Shown: piece after piece, positions 1 to 5,602 of the stretch | How the letters are laid out: each line of letters begins with the position of its first letter | How positions within the stretch are numbered: position 1 is the stretch's first letter | NCBI GenBank assembly: GCA_945787595.1 | Contig: CALZJV010000680.1 | Coordinates: 1-6,374, forward strand | From: an uncultured Desulfobacterales bacterium | Lineage (GTDB): Bacteria; Desulfobacterota; Desulfobacteria; Desulfobacterales; JAFDCJ01 | Direction: 5' to 3' | DNA length: 6,374 nucleotides | Program-made: the position numbers and the translations under genes | Notes under the pieces: generated by a model | Database searches by the model: none | What the model saw: only the letters and a program-made list of their open reading frames with translations | What the model was told of the DNA's origin: nothing

Positions 1-1
1 A

Positions 2-610
2 TATCAGCACCAGGTTGAAAAGAATAAAATTACAGCCCATGGCCTTGCCCCGTGTCCGCGTTGCAATCTTGAATCATTATTTTTCAAACTGCATGCATAC
101 CGCGAACGACGTTTTTTGATTATCGTTGATATGCTTGTCAAAGCGGTCTTTTGCACGTTGGTACGCTTCAGGTGCACAGATTGCGGCAAGACCATCACGA
201 ACTATCCGGATTTTGCCATCCCTCACAAACATTATACCCGCCAGACGATTGAAGGCTTCAGCAGAGCCTATGTGGAAAATGATCAAAAAACTTACCAAGA
301 TGCGGTGATGACCGATGATGGCGTACCCGAGCGTGCGATCAGTGGCCAGACCCTGGCGCCATCGAGCATCCATCGCTGGATTGGCACGTTAGCCGAGCTT
401 ATCATAGCCCATCAGGATGCGTTGAAAACATCGCTTCCAGAAAAACCCGCCGGCCAGCTTTGTAGACATTTTGGCCCGATGCAGATCCCTGAAAAAAAAT
501 ACAAAACATACCACAGAAGGCATTGCCTATTTCGGTGCCGGTGGTTTTTTAAGATCCAGGCGGTTTTTAAAAAATCAGCTTTCACCGAGTTTGCAATAAA
601 ATCTGTCTGA
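2..610 (+). CDS. Zinc-ribbon plus HTH transposon-associated protein (DUF6431-like), 5' partial
   Basis: The frame is open from base 2 with no ATG before the zinc ribbon, so the true start lies left of the window; the 202 visible residues are probably nearly the whole protein. Numbering from base 2, a CPRC knuckle (C18, C21) and a CTDCGK knuckle (C58, C61) frame a basic stretch and make a zinc ribbon. The segment IPHKHYTR (residues 73-80) and the later TLAPSSIHRWI (117-127) resemble the HTH part of transposon-linked proteins that I associate with DUF6431, an assignment from memory. The C-terminus is rich in K, R and aromatics (KKYKTYHRR). It is the first visible gene of the operon and probably binds DNA at element ends or regulates transposition; function is inferred. 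An A8 run at 492-499 was checked as a frameshift site, but the zero frame keeps a family-like tail (FTEFAIKS). Confidence 0.65.
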   Translation, partial: YQHQVEKNKITAHGLAPCPRCNLESLFFKLHAYRERRFLIIVDMLVKAVFCTLVRFRCTDCGKTITNYPDFAIPHKHYTRQTIEGFSRAYVENDQKTYQDAVMTDDGVPERAISGQTLAPSSIHRWIGTLAELIIAHQDALKTSLPEKPAGQLCRHFGPMQIPEKKYKTYHRRHCLFRCRWFFKIQAVFKKSAFTEFAIKSV

Positions 611-670
611 ACTTGATATATGCTGCCTCCATAATGTTTTCACCCCAACCTCAAAGCGTAAGGAGGCACT

Positions 671-967
671 ATGATGGGTTCATACACCGATGGTTTTTTA
701 AGAAGGCTGCGCAATGAAATCGATATTGATCTGGTTATCAACCGGTTGAGACTTGAGAGGCGAAACAGCAAAAAAATCCTTAGGTTCCGCTGCCCGGTTT
801 GTCATGGGTTTCATACGGCGACCAATCCGAAGACCAACCTGGCCAGATGTTTTGATTGCAAAATCAATTTTAATCCCATTGACTTGGTCATGGCGGCCAC
901 CTCGCGAAGCTTCGTAGAAACCGTTGAGTTTTTGAAAAACCATATCACTGATACCCAGACAAGCTGA
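671..967 (+). CDS. Small CHC2-type (DnaG primase-like) zinc finger protein
   Basis: The 98-residue protein consists almost only of a primase-type zinc-binding fold: FRCPVC (C41, C44), then ARCFDC (C60, C63), then a helix reading IDLVMAATSRSFVETVEFL, which matches the shape of the DnaG N-terminal domain (CHC2, where 'GDxIxFVM...F.EAV..LA' follows the last cysteines). There is no TOPRIM or helicase-binding part, so it is not a primase by itself. In DnaG the domain contacts single-stranded template; here a DNA-binding accessory role in transposition is inferred from operon position. The ribosome binding site TAAGGAGG ends at 666. Spacing favours the second ATG (674, 7 nt) over the first (671, 4 nt), so the start may be one codon later. 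It sits 60 bp after the zinc-ribbon gene and 14 bp before the next gene. Confidence 0.75.
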   Translation: MMGSYTDGFLRRLRNEIDIDLVINRLRLERRNSKKILRFRCPVCHGFHTATNPKTNLARCFDCKINFNPIDLVMAATSRSFVETVEFLKNHITDTQTS

Positions 968-981
968 AAGCCGATTGCGAT

Positions 982-1548
982 ATGGTAAAAAAGATGGATT
1001 TGTCCGACCAGCGCCTGGCGCAGCTGGAAGCAGTGATTAAAAATTATCGACAGGACTTTTATTCGGTTGGAAAAGCACTCAAGGAGATCCGCGATGGTCG
1101 CCATTATCATAAGCTGTCTTTTAAAAGCTTTGAAAGCTATGTCAGGATCCGATGGGATATGGGCCGCTCTCATGCTTACCGGCTGATTGAAGCGTTTTGC
1201 GTCATCGATAATCTTTCCCCAATTGGGGAGCTATTGCCCAAAAACGAAGCCCAGGCCCGGCCCCTTACCAGCCTGGATGCATTTAGTCAAAGAAGACTTT
1301 GGCGCGAATTTTTAAAGACACAAAAAGCGCTTAACGCGGTGAATATCAAAAAGTTTGTATCTGCTCATTTGGGTAAGCAAAATACCAAAGCACCCTTTAT
1401 AGAAGTCATCAGCAATGATTATCAGCAAGCTGTCAGAGAAATGTTGTCACAAATCACCTTGGCTCAAAATAACGGATGGAAATCCACCTCACAAACAACC
1501 GCTTTATACTGGAACAAAGTGATGAAAGAGAAGATACAATGGGGATAA
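982..1548 (+). CDS. Conserved accessory protein of unknown function in transposition operon (DUF3102/ParB-region-like)
   Basis: The protein has 188 residues, is basic and mainly helical, with no signal peptide or membrane segment. The N-terminal 80 residues have the pattern seen in phage- and plasmid-borne proteins that resemble DUF3102 or the helical part of ParB-like proteins: F26..VG..L.EIRDGR (residues 26-40), then a Y/F-rich SFESYVRIRW (49-58), then RSHAYRLIEAFCVIDNLSPIG (62-82), which looks like a helix-turn-helix, then ..E.QARPLTSL. A DNA-binding role is therefore plausible but unproven. The start has only a weak ribosome site, and a second Met (M5, at 994) is possible. Only 6 bp separate its stop from the transposase start, so the two are translated from one message. 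No catalytic motif is recognisable; the name given is descriptive and not a firm family call. Confidence 0.65.
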   Translation: MVKKMDLSDQRLAQLEAVIKNYRQDFYSVGKALKEIRDGRHYHKLSFKSFESYVRIRWDMGRSHAYRLIEAFCVIDNLSPIGELLPKNEAQARPLTSLDAFSQRRLWREFLKTQKALNAVNIKKFVSAHLGKQNTKAPFIEVISNDYQQAVREMLSQITLAQNNGWKSTSQTTALYWNKVMKEKIQWG

Positions 1549-1554
1549 CTTGAT

Positions 1555-3228
1555 ATGGACGAAGATATTTCAAAGCTTTCTTTAGATGATCAATTTATGA
1601 TCCTGCTGCATAAAAAAATCATGCATAAAACCGGTTCGGCGAAACGCAGAGCCAAAAAATACTATCTCGATCAATATAAAAAAACAGGTATCATCCCAAA
1701 ACCATTGCAGCTTGCAGCTGCCGGCATCATGGAGGGGCGCAAGTGCAGTGGAAGATCCCGCGCGCTGAGCCCTGATGTGAAAAATCGCTTTATCGAAATG
1801 GTCAAGGCTTCCTGTGATGCAAATGATCCACGCTTTATCTACATCACCCGTAAAGCACGTGCCATCACCACTTATCACCAATTTTTGCAAGAAGAATTTC
1901 AAAAACAGATCTCCATCCATGCCTTGCGTCGTCTGGTTCGGCAGCAAAATCTGAATCTGTATTTGAAAAAGCCCGATTTTGATCAACCTCACACGGCGAA
2001 GGGATTTTTCAACCCTGAAGAAATTTTTGATCTGATACAAGTTGACGGCTGCAAATTTCAGTACATCAAAATCAAGGATGAAAACCAAAAGTGGTGCAAA
2101 CCCCAGGTGATCGAATTCTATGATACCGGCTCCAGGTATATGTTTGTGTTGGAATTTTATTTTTCCGAAACCAGCGAAAATGCGCTGGATCTGTTCACCC
2201 GGTTTTTACTGGATAGGCCGTTTCCAAAAAAACGCGTCAGATTACGTCCGGATCGAGCCAAAGGGTTTTTAAACCTAAAACGACCGATCCACGAATTAAA
2301 CATTAAATATTCTCTGCCCGATGGCTTCTATATGGAAGCTGATTTTACCGCTAGCCAAGCGCCAAAACACAAGGTTCATCTGGAATCGAGCCATCGCAGT
2401 TTACACAATTTTGAGATCCGGATAATTAAAAAGTTTGAAGACGCAATCGTTAAGACCGAGCCTGGATTTTGCTTTAAAGGCAATAAAAAAGAGCAAATTA
2501 CAGTGACCTGCCTGGACATTACCATTGAGCAGTTAAGACAAAGTCGTATGCTTGAATTGTATCGCAGTCAGCACAATGACAGCACCCATCGATTCTGCGA
2601 GGGCGGAAAAACACAAACATGGGTTCCCGGCCAAAAGCTCAAAGTCTACTTGTCTGATCGGCAAACCATCGAATTTGATCCGGATCATATCGATGACTTC
2701 ATCCGCTATGGGTTTGCCAAGCGAAAAGCCACTGTGTCCACACAAAAAACCATCACCTACGATAAACGCAAATACACAGTTGTTGTGGGAGCTGAAAAAT
2801 TCAGTTCATACAAAAGTACCGTGGTTCAGGTCTCGCACCACAATAACAAGCTTTATATCTTTGAGCACAAAAAAGATGGTGTCTTTTTGGGCGAAGCATT
2901 GTGTCAGCAGCCTTCCCAAAAACCGATATCCGTCGTAGAAAAATCAGAAAAAAGACTGAAGCAAAACGAAGTTGAACAGATTGCTGCATTTCTTGAAAAC
3001 GAGCAAATGAGCGTTGATATCAACAGCCTGATTTGCTGCTACCAAAACGGGCTTACCTTCAATATCGCAAAGGCTGTCGTTGAAAACAACACCAAAAGGT
3101 ATGATCAACTGGGCGCCAAACTGCAGCAGCCCGACCGAGCCGGTTTTGTGCGCTTCAATGCATTTTTAATCGATTATAAGCGCTATCAGCAAAAGCAGCT
3201 TGCACGGGCCGATGGCTATGAACAATAA
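1555..3228 (+). CDS. DDE transposase, Mu A/TnsB/TniA-like (rve integrase core)
   Basis: This 557-aa protein would cut the transposon ends and join them to target DNA. Layout: residues ~20-140 are basic and helical and hold two HTH-like segments (around 28-60 and 103-135) for end binding; ~158-290 is the RNase H-like core; ~355-452 is beta-rich (WVPGQKLKVYL..., TITYDKRKYTVVVG...), like the Mu C-terminal barrel; 453-557 is a helical tail that in MuA/TnsB contacts the ATPase. Likely metal ligands are D164 (IQVDGC), D233 (RLRPDRAKGFLNL) and E277 (KVHLESSHRSLHNFE), giving D-68-D-43-E, close to the usual spacing. It is shorter than MuA (663 aa) or TnsB (702 aa) and appears intact. GGGGAT just before the ATG (9-nt spacing) serves as ribosome site. 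The ATPase gene overlaps its 3' end, so dosage is probably coupled. Confidence 0.88.
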   Translation: MDEDISKLSLDDQFMILLHKKIMHKTGSAKRRAKKYYLDQYKKTGIIPKPLQLAAAGIMEGRKCSGRSRALSPDVKNRFIEMVKASCDANDPRFIYITRKARAITTYHQFLQEEFQKQISIHALRRLVRQQNLNLYLKKPDFDQPHTAKGFFNPEEIFDLIQVDGCKFQYIKIKDENQKWCKPQVIEFYDTGSRYMFVLEFYFSETSENALDLFTRFLLDRPFPKKRVRLRPDRAKGFLNLKRPIHELNIKYSLPDGFYMEADFTASQAPKHKVHLESSHRSLHNFEIRIIKKFEDAIVKTEPGFCFKGNKKEQITVTCLDITIEQLRQSRMLELYRSQHNDSTHRFCEGGKTQTWVPGQKLKVYLSDRQTIEFDPDHIDDFIRYGFAKRKATVSTQKTITYDKRKYTVVVGAEKFSSYKSTVVQVSHHNNKLYIFEHKKDGVFLGEALCQQPSQKPISVVEKSEKRLKQNEVEQIAAFLENEQMSVDINSLICCYQNGLTFNIAKAVVENNTKRYDQLGAKLQQPDRAGFVRFNAFLIDYKRYQQKQLARADGYEQ

Positions 3229-3847
3229 GCGCAAAGAACACTTTATTAATGACAAGCGCCGTATATCGTATCTTCGTTCTGTCTATACGCGAATGTACCG
3301 GGGCAAAAGTGTATTGATTGAAGGTGCCTATGGTGTCGGCAAAACCCGTTTTTTAGAATTGATCAAGCCGAAAAAATTAAAAACCGTTTGGCTGTTAAGT
3401 TATGAAGGTGTGGCAACCCATTGGCATACCTCCAGGAATCTGAAAAAGATTTGCAGCCTGTCGGGTTTTTTTATTGTTATCGATGAGGCCAATGATCTGG
3501 ATCGCCGCGTCTGGCCATACTTTAAAAGAATCATTGATGCGAAAATCCCAATGGTTTTTGCAGGCTTGCCCAGGGTAAGAACGTATCTGGCCAGTGAACA
3601 TCCCGATATTCTCAGCCGGCTAAAGGTACTGACGCTTTATCCTATAATCGTTGAGGACTTTATTGCCGAGTATAAGAATTTTTCGTCGGAAGCCATTGAG
3701 CAAATATATGCCGCCACCGACGGTGATATGCGCAAGTTTGAAGAAATTTGTATGGAATGCCTGGATAAGGCAAAGGAGTTGAAGTATAGCCTTGTGGATA
3801 TTAATTTAGCCCTTACATTCCTTACGGATCTGCCACCCAACCATTGA
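3212..3847 (+). CDS. AAA ATPase, transposition target-selection protein (MuB/TnsC/TniB-like)
   Basis: From the ATG at 3212 the protein has 211 residues; ATG 3218 (209 aa) and TTG 3200 are alternatives and none has a strong ribosome site, fitting translational coupling with the transposase that it overlaps by 17 bp. Walker A is GAYGVGKT (residues 38-45), Walker B is FFIVIDEA with D91-E92, and MVFAGLP (114-120) fits sensor 1, followed by a DILSRLKVL segment that matches the arginine-bearing SR motif of the family. Proteins of this kind bind target DNA with ATP, recruit the DDE transposase and give target immunity. At about 210 aa it is small beside MuB (312) or TnsC (555) and is essentially the ATPase core plus a short helical lid. 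Its place directly after the transposase is the conserved order. Confidence 0.85.
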   Translation: MAMNNKRKEHFINDKRRISYLRSVYTRMYRGKSVLIEGAYGVGKTRFLELIKPKKLKTVWLLSYEGVATHWHTSRNLKKICSLSGFFIVIDEANDLDRRVWPYFKRIIDAKIPMVFAGLPRVRTYLASEHPDILSRLKVLTLYPIIVEDFIAEYKNFSSEAIEQIYAATDGDMRKFEEICMECLDKAKELKYSLVDINLALTFLTDLPPNH

Positions 3848-4003
3848 TCTGATTTTACCCTTGTGTAAACCGGTTACGCCCACTTTGCCACAGATATGGC
3901 ATCTCTATGATCCAACAACATATCCCCGAAGCATAACACGCTTATCCTCCAAAGATCATCTGATCCGGACCATTAATATTTGAAAAAATGATAAAATAAC
4001 GTG

Positions 4004-4048
4004 ACAGATTTTGCTCTTGAACACTATTTTGAAATAGATCTAATCTGT
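4004..4048. repeat. Nested inverted repeat (ACAGATT/AATCTGT enclosing CTATTT/AAATAG)
   Basis: The outer arms ACAGATT (4004-4010) and AATCTGT (4042-4048) are perfect complements; inside them CTATTT (4024-4029) and AAATAG (4032-4037) are also perfect, separated by TG. There is no T-tract, so it is not a terminator. It may be a protein-binding site near the transposon end or an operator. The extended -10-like TGaTAAAAT just upstream (3989-3997) lacks a -35. Confidence 0.4.
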
Positions 4049-4096
4049 TTGTCTTTCAAGTTGTTGAATCACACGAGGGTAAATTTTTCGAAAAAA

Positions 4097-4127
4097 TTGG
4101 CGTTACACTATTCGCTAGCGTATAGTG
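4097..4127 (+). promoter_or_regulatory. Sigma70-type promoter covered by a 22-bp palindromic operator
   Basis: TTGGCG (4097-4102) and TATAGT (4121-4126) are 18 bp apart and make a good -35/-10 pair. Bases 4106-4127 form a palindrome with arms CACTAT/ATAGTG around the self-complementary core CGCTAGCG, with one T-T mismatch pair. A repressor bound there would block RNA polymerase directly. The arrangement is like autoregulated operons of HigA/Xre-type antitoxins, which is a comparison from memory; no such gene is in the window. The transcript would start near 4133 and read into the 84-aa ORF. Confidence 0.6.
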
Positions 4128-4183
4128 CTCCATACCTACGCAGTGAAGATCGGCCCTTGGGTTAAGAATGGGAGATCATTAAA

Positions 4184-4438
4184 ATGAGTCAAAATTTGCA
4201 TAACACCTATGGATCTTTTGACGGTATAAATCTAGGAGCTCAATCCCTTTTTAGCATTAGATTTACCGCCGGAGAGGAGAATGTGACATCCGAAACACCA
4301 GAAGAGAGAATTATCGCTTGGATAACAATGTGGCATGAATGGGTATATTTTATGCAGCTTACATCTACAACATTTAGGCTTTTAGTCACCCAAAATCGCG
4401 TTAGACAACAGCTATCTTTTATGCATACCCGTGTTTAG
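4184..4438 (+). CDS. Unrecognised 84-aa ORF, probably the N-terminal remnant of a longer protein
   Basis: The ORF starts with ATG behind GGGAG (4170-4174, 9-nt spacing) and lies about 50 nt downstream of the palindromic promoter, so it is probably expressed. The sequence YGSFDGINLGAQSLFSIRF (residues 10-28) followed by EERIIAWITMWHEWVYFMQLTSTTF (41-65) looks like the conserved start of a larger soluble protein in which an HEW(V)HFxQ-like helix occurs; the second histidine of a possible HExxH zinc motif is tyrosine here (HEWVY). It stops only 9 bp before the convergent yciH stop codon, leaving no room for the rest of a gene. I therefore suspect truncation by a deletion or rearrangement, but cannot name the family. 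A genuine short protein remains possible. Confidence 0.45.
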   Translation: MSQNLHNTYGSFDGINLGAQSLFSIRFTAGEENVTSETPEERIIAWITMWHEWVYFMQLTSTTFRLLVTQNRVRQQLSFMHTRV

Positions 4439-4447
4439 TTTCTGTTT

Positions 4448-4810
4448 CTATCCACCGGCGATCTTAGCTTTAAATCCCCGATTCTTTAATTCAGTGATCA
4501 ACGTATCACTATGATCACCCTGTATAATGATTACGCCATCTTTCACCGATCCGCCAGTTCCACAACGGCGTTTTAATTGGGCGGCAAGGTTTTTTAATTC
4601 ATCGTCAGCAAGTTGGAAACCAAAGACTGTGGTCACAGTTTTGCCTTTGCGCCCTTTAACTTCACGCTGAATTCTAATTATGCCATCAATCTTTATGTTT
4701 GTTGGAAATCTTGATTTTTTCTTTTTGCAGGCACATCCCGAAACAGGTTTTTGACACAATGGGCAGAGTTTACCTGATTCTGTTGAATAAATTAACCGGG
4801 AATTATCCAT
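4448..4810 (-). CDS. yciH: eIF1/SUI1-family translation factor YciH
   Basis: The 120-aa protein ends in a SUI1 domain (about residues 38-118) with the family's signature pieces: GRKGKTVTTVFGF (53-65) and KRRCGTGGSVKDGVIIIQGDH (80-100), then a C-terminal helix and strand, LITELKNRGFKAKI. The N-terminal part YSTESGKLCPLC...CAC (residues 8-28) carries four cysteines (C16, C19, C26, C28), as in many YciH proteins, and may bind zinc. YciH binds the small ribosomal subunit and affects initiation fidelity and stress translation. Its start overlaps the ihfA stop by 8 bp and its ribosome site GAGGG (4820-4824) lies inside ihfA, so the two are one operon with likely coupled translation. Length is normal for the family. 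No terminator is evident after its stop. Confidence 0.9.
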   Translation of the reverse strand: MDNSRLIYSTESGKLCPLCQKPVSGCACKKKKSRFPTNIKIDGIIRIQREVKGRKGKTVTTVFGFQLADDELKNLAAQLKRRCGTGGSVKDGVIIIQGDHSDTLITELKNRGFKAKIAGG

Positions 4811-5084
4811 TCATTTTATCCCTCAACTTCCCCGAACACTTAAATGTTACAACCCTTCTCGGTTCCAGCATCATGTCTTCTCCGGTGGCTGGGTTCCTTC
4901 CCCGCCGTTCATGCTTTTCTTTTACACAAAACTTACCGAAACGACTGATTAGGACATCCTCACCGGATTCGAGGGTTTGCTTCATAATTTTCAGCAGGGT
5001 TTCGATTATTTCGAAAGATTGGTTCTTTGGATAGCCGTTTTGTTCTGCAAGCGCTTCGATAATATGGGCTTTCGTGAGGGTCAT
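4803..5084 (-). CDS. ihfA: Integration host factor alpha subunit (HU/IHF family)
   Basis: The 93-aa protein is a full-length HU/IHF-fold DNA-bending subunit. It begins MTLTKAHIIEAL, has the ISRFGKFCVKEK strand region (46-57), and the arm motif RGRNPATGED (61-70) with P65, the proline that intercalates at the DNA kink, then PRRVVTF (75-81). The RRVVTF ending of the arm and overall similarity to E. coli IhfA favour the alpha subunit over HU, although a specialised HU homologue cannot be excluded. The partner (IhfB) is not in the window. The ribosome site AAGGAAG (5091-5097) is 6 nt before the start. As IHF is a known cofactor of Mu-type transposition and phage integration, its closeness to the module may matter functionally, but this is inference. 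Confidence 0.85.
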   Translation of the reverse strand: MTLTKAHIIEALAEQNGYPKNQSFEIIETLLKIMKQTLESGEDVLISRFGKFCVKEKHERRGRNPATGEDMMLEPRRVVTFKCSGKLRDKMNG

Positions 5085-5133
5085 TACAAGCTTCCTTTGC
5101 TGAATTTGGTCGTGATTTCAAGTGTATACATAC

Positions 5134-5162
5134 ATTCTCATGTCAAATCAAAGATTTGTCAA
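5134..5162 (-). promoter_or_regulatory. Candidate ihfA-yciH promoter with inverted repeat
   Basis: On the minus strand TTGACA (5157-5162) is a perfect -35, followed after 17 bp by GAGAAT (5134-5139), a weaker -10 (4 of 6). A second TTGACA lies at 5141-5146. The inverted repeat CAAATC-aaa-GATTTG (5144-5158) overlaps the -35 and spacer and could be an operator. Transcription would begin near 5127, leaving a leader of about 43 nt. Confidence 0.5.
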
Positions 5163-5317
5163 GGAAATAAACAGGTTATCTTGTGCCTTCAATCAAATGG
5201 TTTAAATTAATGGCAATCACAGCTATACGTCATCTGCTTGATTTTTCATACAAAGTGTGCCATTGTTGCGGTACCTTACAATTATTGGCTTCAACCTTTA
5301 ATCAAAAGGGAGAGCAT

Positions 5318-5332
5318 ATGGATGGATCATAA
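5318..5332 (+). other. Four-codon mini-ORF (MDGS) with strong ribosome binding site
   Basis: AAAAGGGAGAG (5305-5314 region) is a strong Shine-Dalgarno sequence directly before ATG at 5318, yet the frame closes after four codons, ATG GAT GGA TCA TAA. The stop codon's last two bases are the first two of the terminator stem. It may be a leader/attenuator peptide, a small-RNA feature, or the start of a lost gene. No matching upstream promoter of good quality was found (a TACAAT at 5277-5282 lacks a -35). Confidence 0.45.
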
Positions 5333-5370
5333 GACCCTGTTTCCGGTTCTGGAGATGGGGTTTTTGTTTT
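5331..5370 (+). terminator. Strong intrinsic terminator
   Basis: The arms AAGACCCTGTTTCC (5331-5344) and GGAGATGGGGTTTT (5351-5364) pair continuously over 14 bp, with four G-U pairs, closing the six-base loop GGTTCT; the tail is TGTTTT. It points in the + direction, so a plus-strand transcript ends here. The only candidate it can serve is one that includes the mini-ORF, since the neighbour to the left (ihfA) is transcribed away. Confidence 0.8.
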
Positions 5371-5521
5371 GGATATCCTGATGAAACCTAAAAAATATTT
5401 TGATTGTAGATTATGGAAATATGACATTTCTTAAAAGCTCAAATTACGGTTAGAATTAGTAAATATCACAAATTTCTCTCAGCGTTGATCTCAGTGTGTC
5501 TGAACTTTAGCTGTATTTAGT

Positions 5522-5551
5522 TTTATAGTACGATATCCAGATCCGTATAAT
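5522..5551 (+). promoter_or_regulatory. Candidate promoter of the SLOG gene
   Basis: A perfect -10 TATAAT (5546-5551) is preceded after 18 bp by TTTATA (5522-5527), which matches the -35 consensus at 4 of 6 positions. Transcription would start near 5558 and give a leader of about 115 nt. A second, weaker option is TAGAAT (5619-5624) with TTTAAC (5597-5602). Confidence 0.4.
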
Positions 5552-5561
5552 TACTTGTTGG

Positions 5562-5602
5562 GCTGCGGCCAATATTTCAACACGTTGAACTGCAGCTTTA
5601 AC
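5562..5602 (+). repeat. Overlapping inverted repeats in the SLOG leader
   Basis: GTTGAA (5584-5589) can pair upstream with TTCAAC (5576-5581) or downstream with TTTAAC (5597-5602, one G-U pair), so the two hairpins exclude each other. Outer arms GCTGC (5562-5566) and GCAGC (5592-5596) extend the first. The element lies at the start of the predicted leader. Neither hairpin has a T-tract. Confidence 0.35.

Larger units (their letters stand above)
1..3847 (+). mobile_element. Compact Mu/Tn7/Tn5053-type transposition module (left end outside window, right end not located)
   Basis: Five genes on one strand, with gaps of 60, 14 and 6 bp and then an overlap, read as a single operon: zinc-ribbon/HTH protein, CHC2 zinc finger, unknown 188-aa protein, DDE transposase, AAA ATPase. 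The pairing of a DDE transposase with an immediately following AAA ATPase is the hallmark of replicative or target-selecting transposons (MuA/MuB, TnsB/TnsC, TniA/TniB). I see no resolvase, no TnsA-like endonuclease, no TniQ/TnsD and no CRISPR genes in the window, so it is either a minimal element or only part of one. Terminal repeats could not be identified, so the coordinates given are those of the genes and not of the element. Family placement is inference from motifs and gene order. Confidence 0.75.
3848..4183. other. Gene-free stretch after the transposition operon; probable site of the element's right end
   Basis: No credible ORF is present on either strand. The stretch is AT-rich toward its right half and carries several small inverted repeats: AACCGGTT (near 3868), TGCCA...TGGCA (3887-3902), ACAGATT...AATCTGT (4004-4048) enclosing CTATTTtgAAATAG (4024-4037), TTTTTCGAAAAA (4084-4095), and the operator palindrome described separately. 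I find no intrinsic terminator for the ATPase gene. I looked for repeated ~20-bp transposase sites and for TG...CA termini, and could not define a boundary without the left end for comparison. Confidence 0.5.

Noticed and set aside
488..601. A8 run (492-499) in the zinc-ribbon/HTH gene, after which the +1 frame stays open to a stop at about 601 with a glycine-rich tail
   Set aside because: The zero frame keeps a plausible family-like tail (KKYKTYHRR ... FTEFAIKS) and continues to its own stop, so no frameshift is needed.
1582..2088. 168-codon minus-strand frame
   Set aside because: It is an antisense shadow of the transposase N-terminal half and has no recognisable motifs.
4168..4182. Another four-codon frame (ATG GGA GAT CAT TAA) immediately before the 84-aa ORF
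   Set aside because: Its ATG overlaps the GGGAG ribosome site of the real start at 4184 and it has no ribosome site of its own; it is probably chance.
4699..5034. 111-codon plus-strand frame
   Set aside because: It lies antisense across yciH and ihfA, both of which are clearly recognised proteins.
5245..5265. Sigma54 promoter on the minus strand starting from TGGCAC
   Set aside because: The GC of the -12 element is absent at the required spacing.
5562..5602. Integron attC-like site (GTTGAAC resembles GTTRRRY)
   Set aside because: There is no matching RYYYAAC partner at attC distance, the imperfect stem is too short, and no integrase is present.
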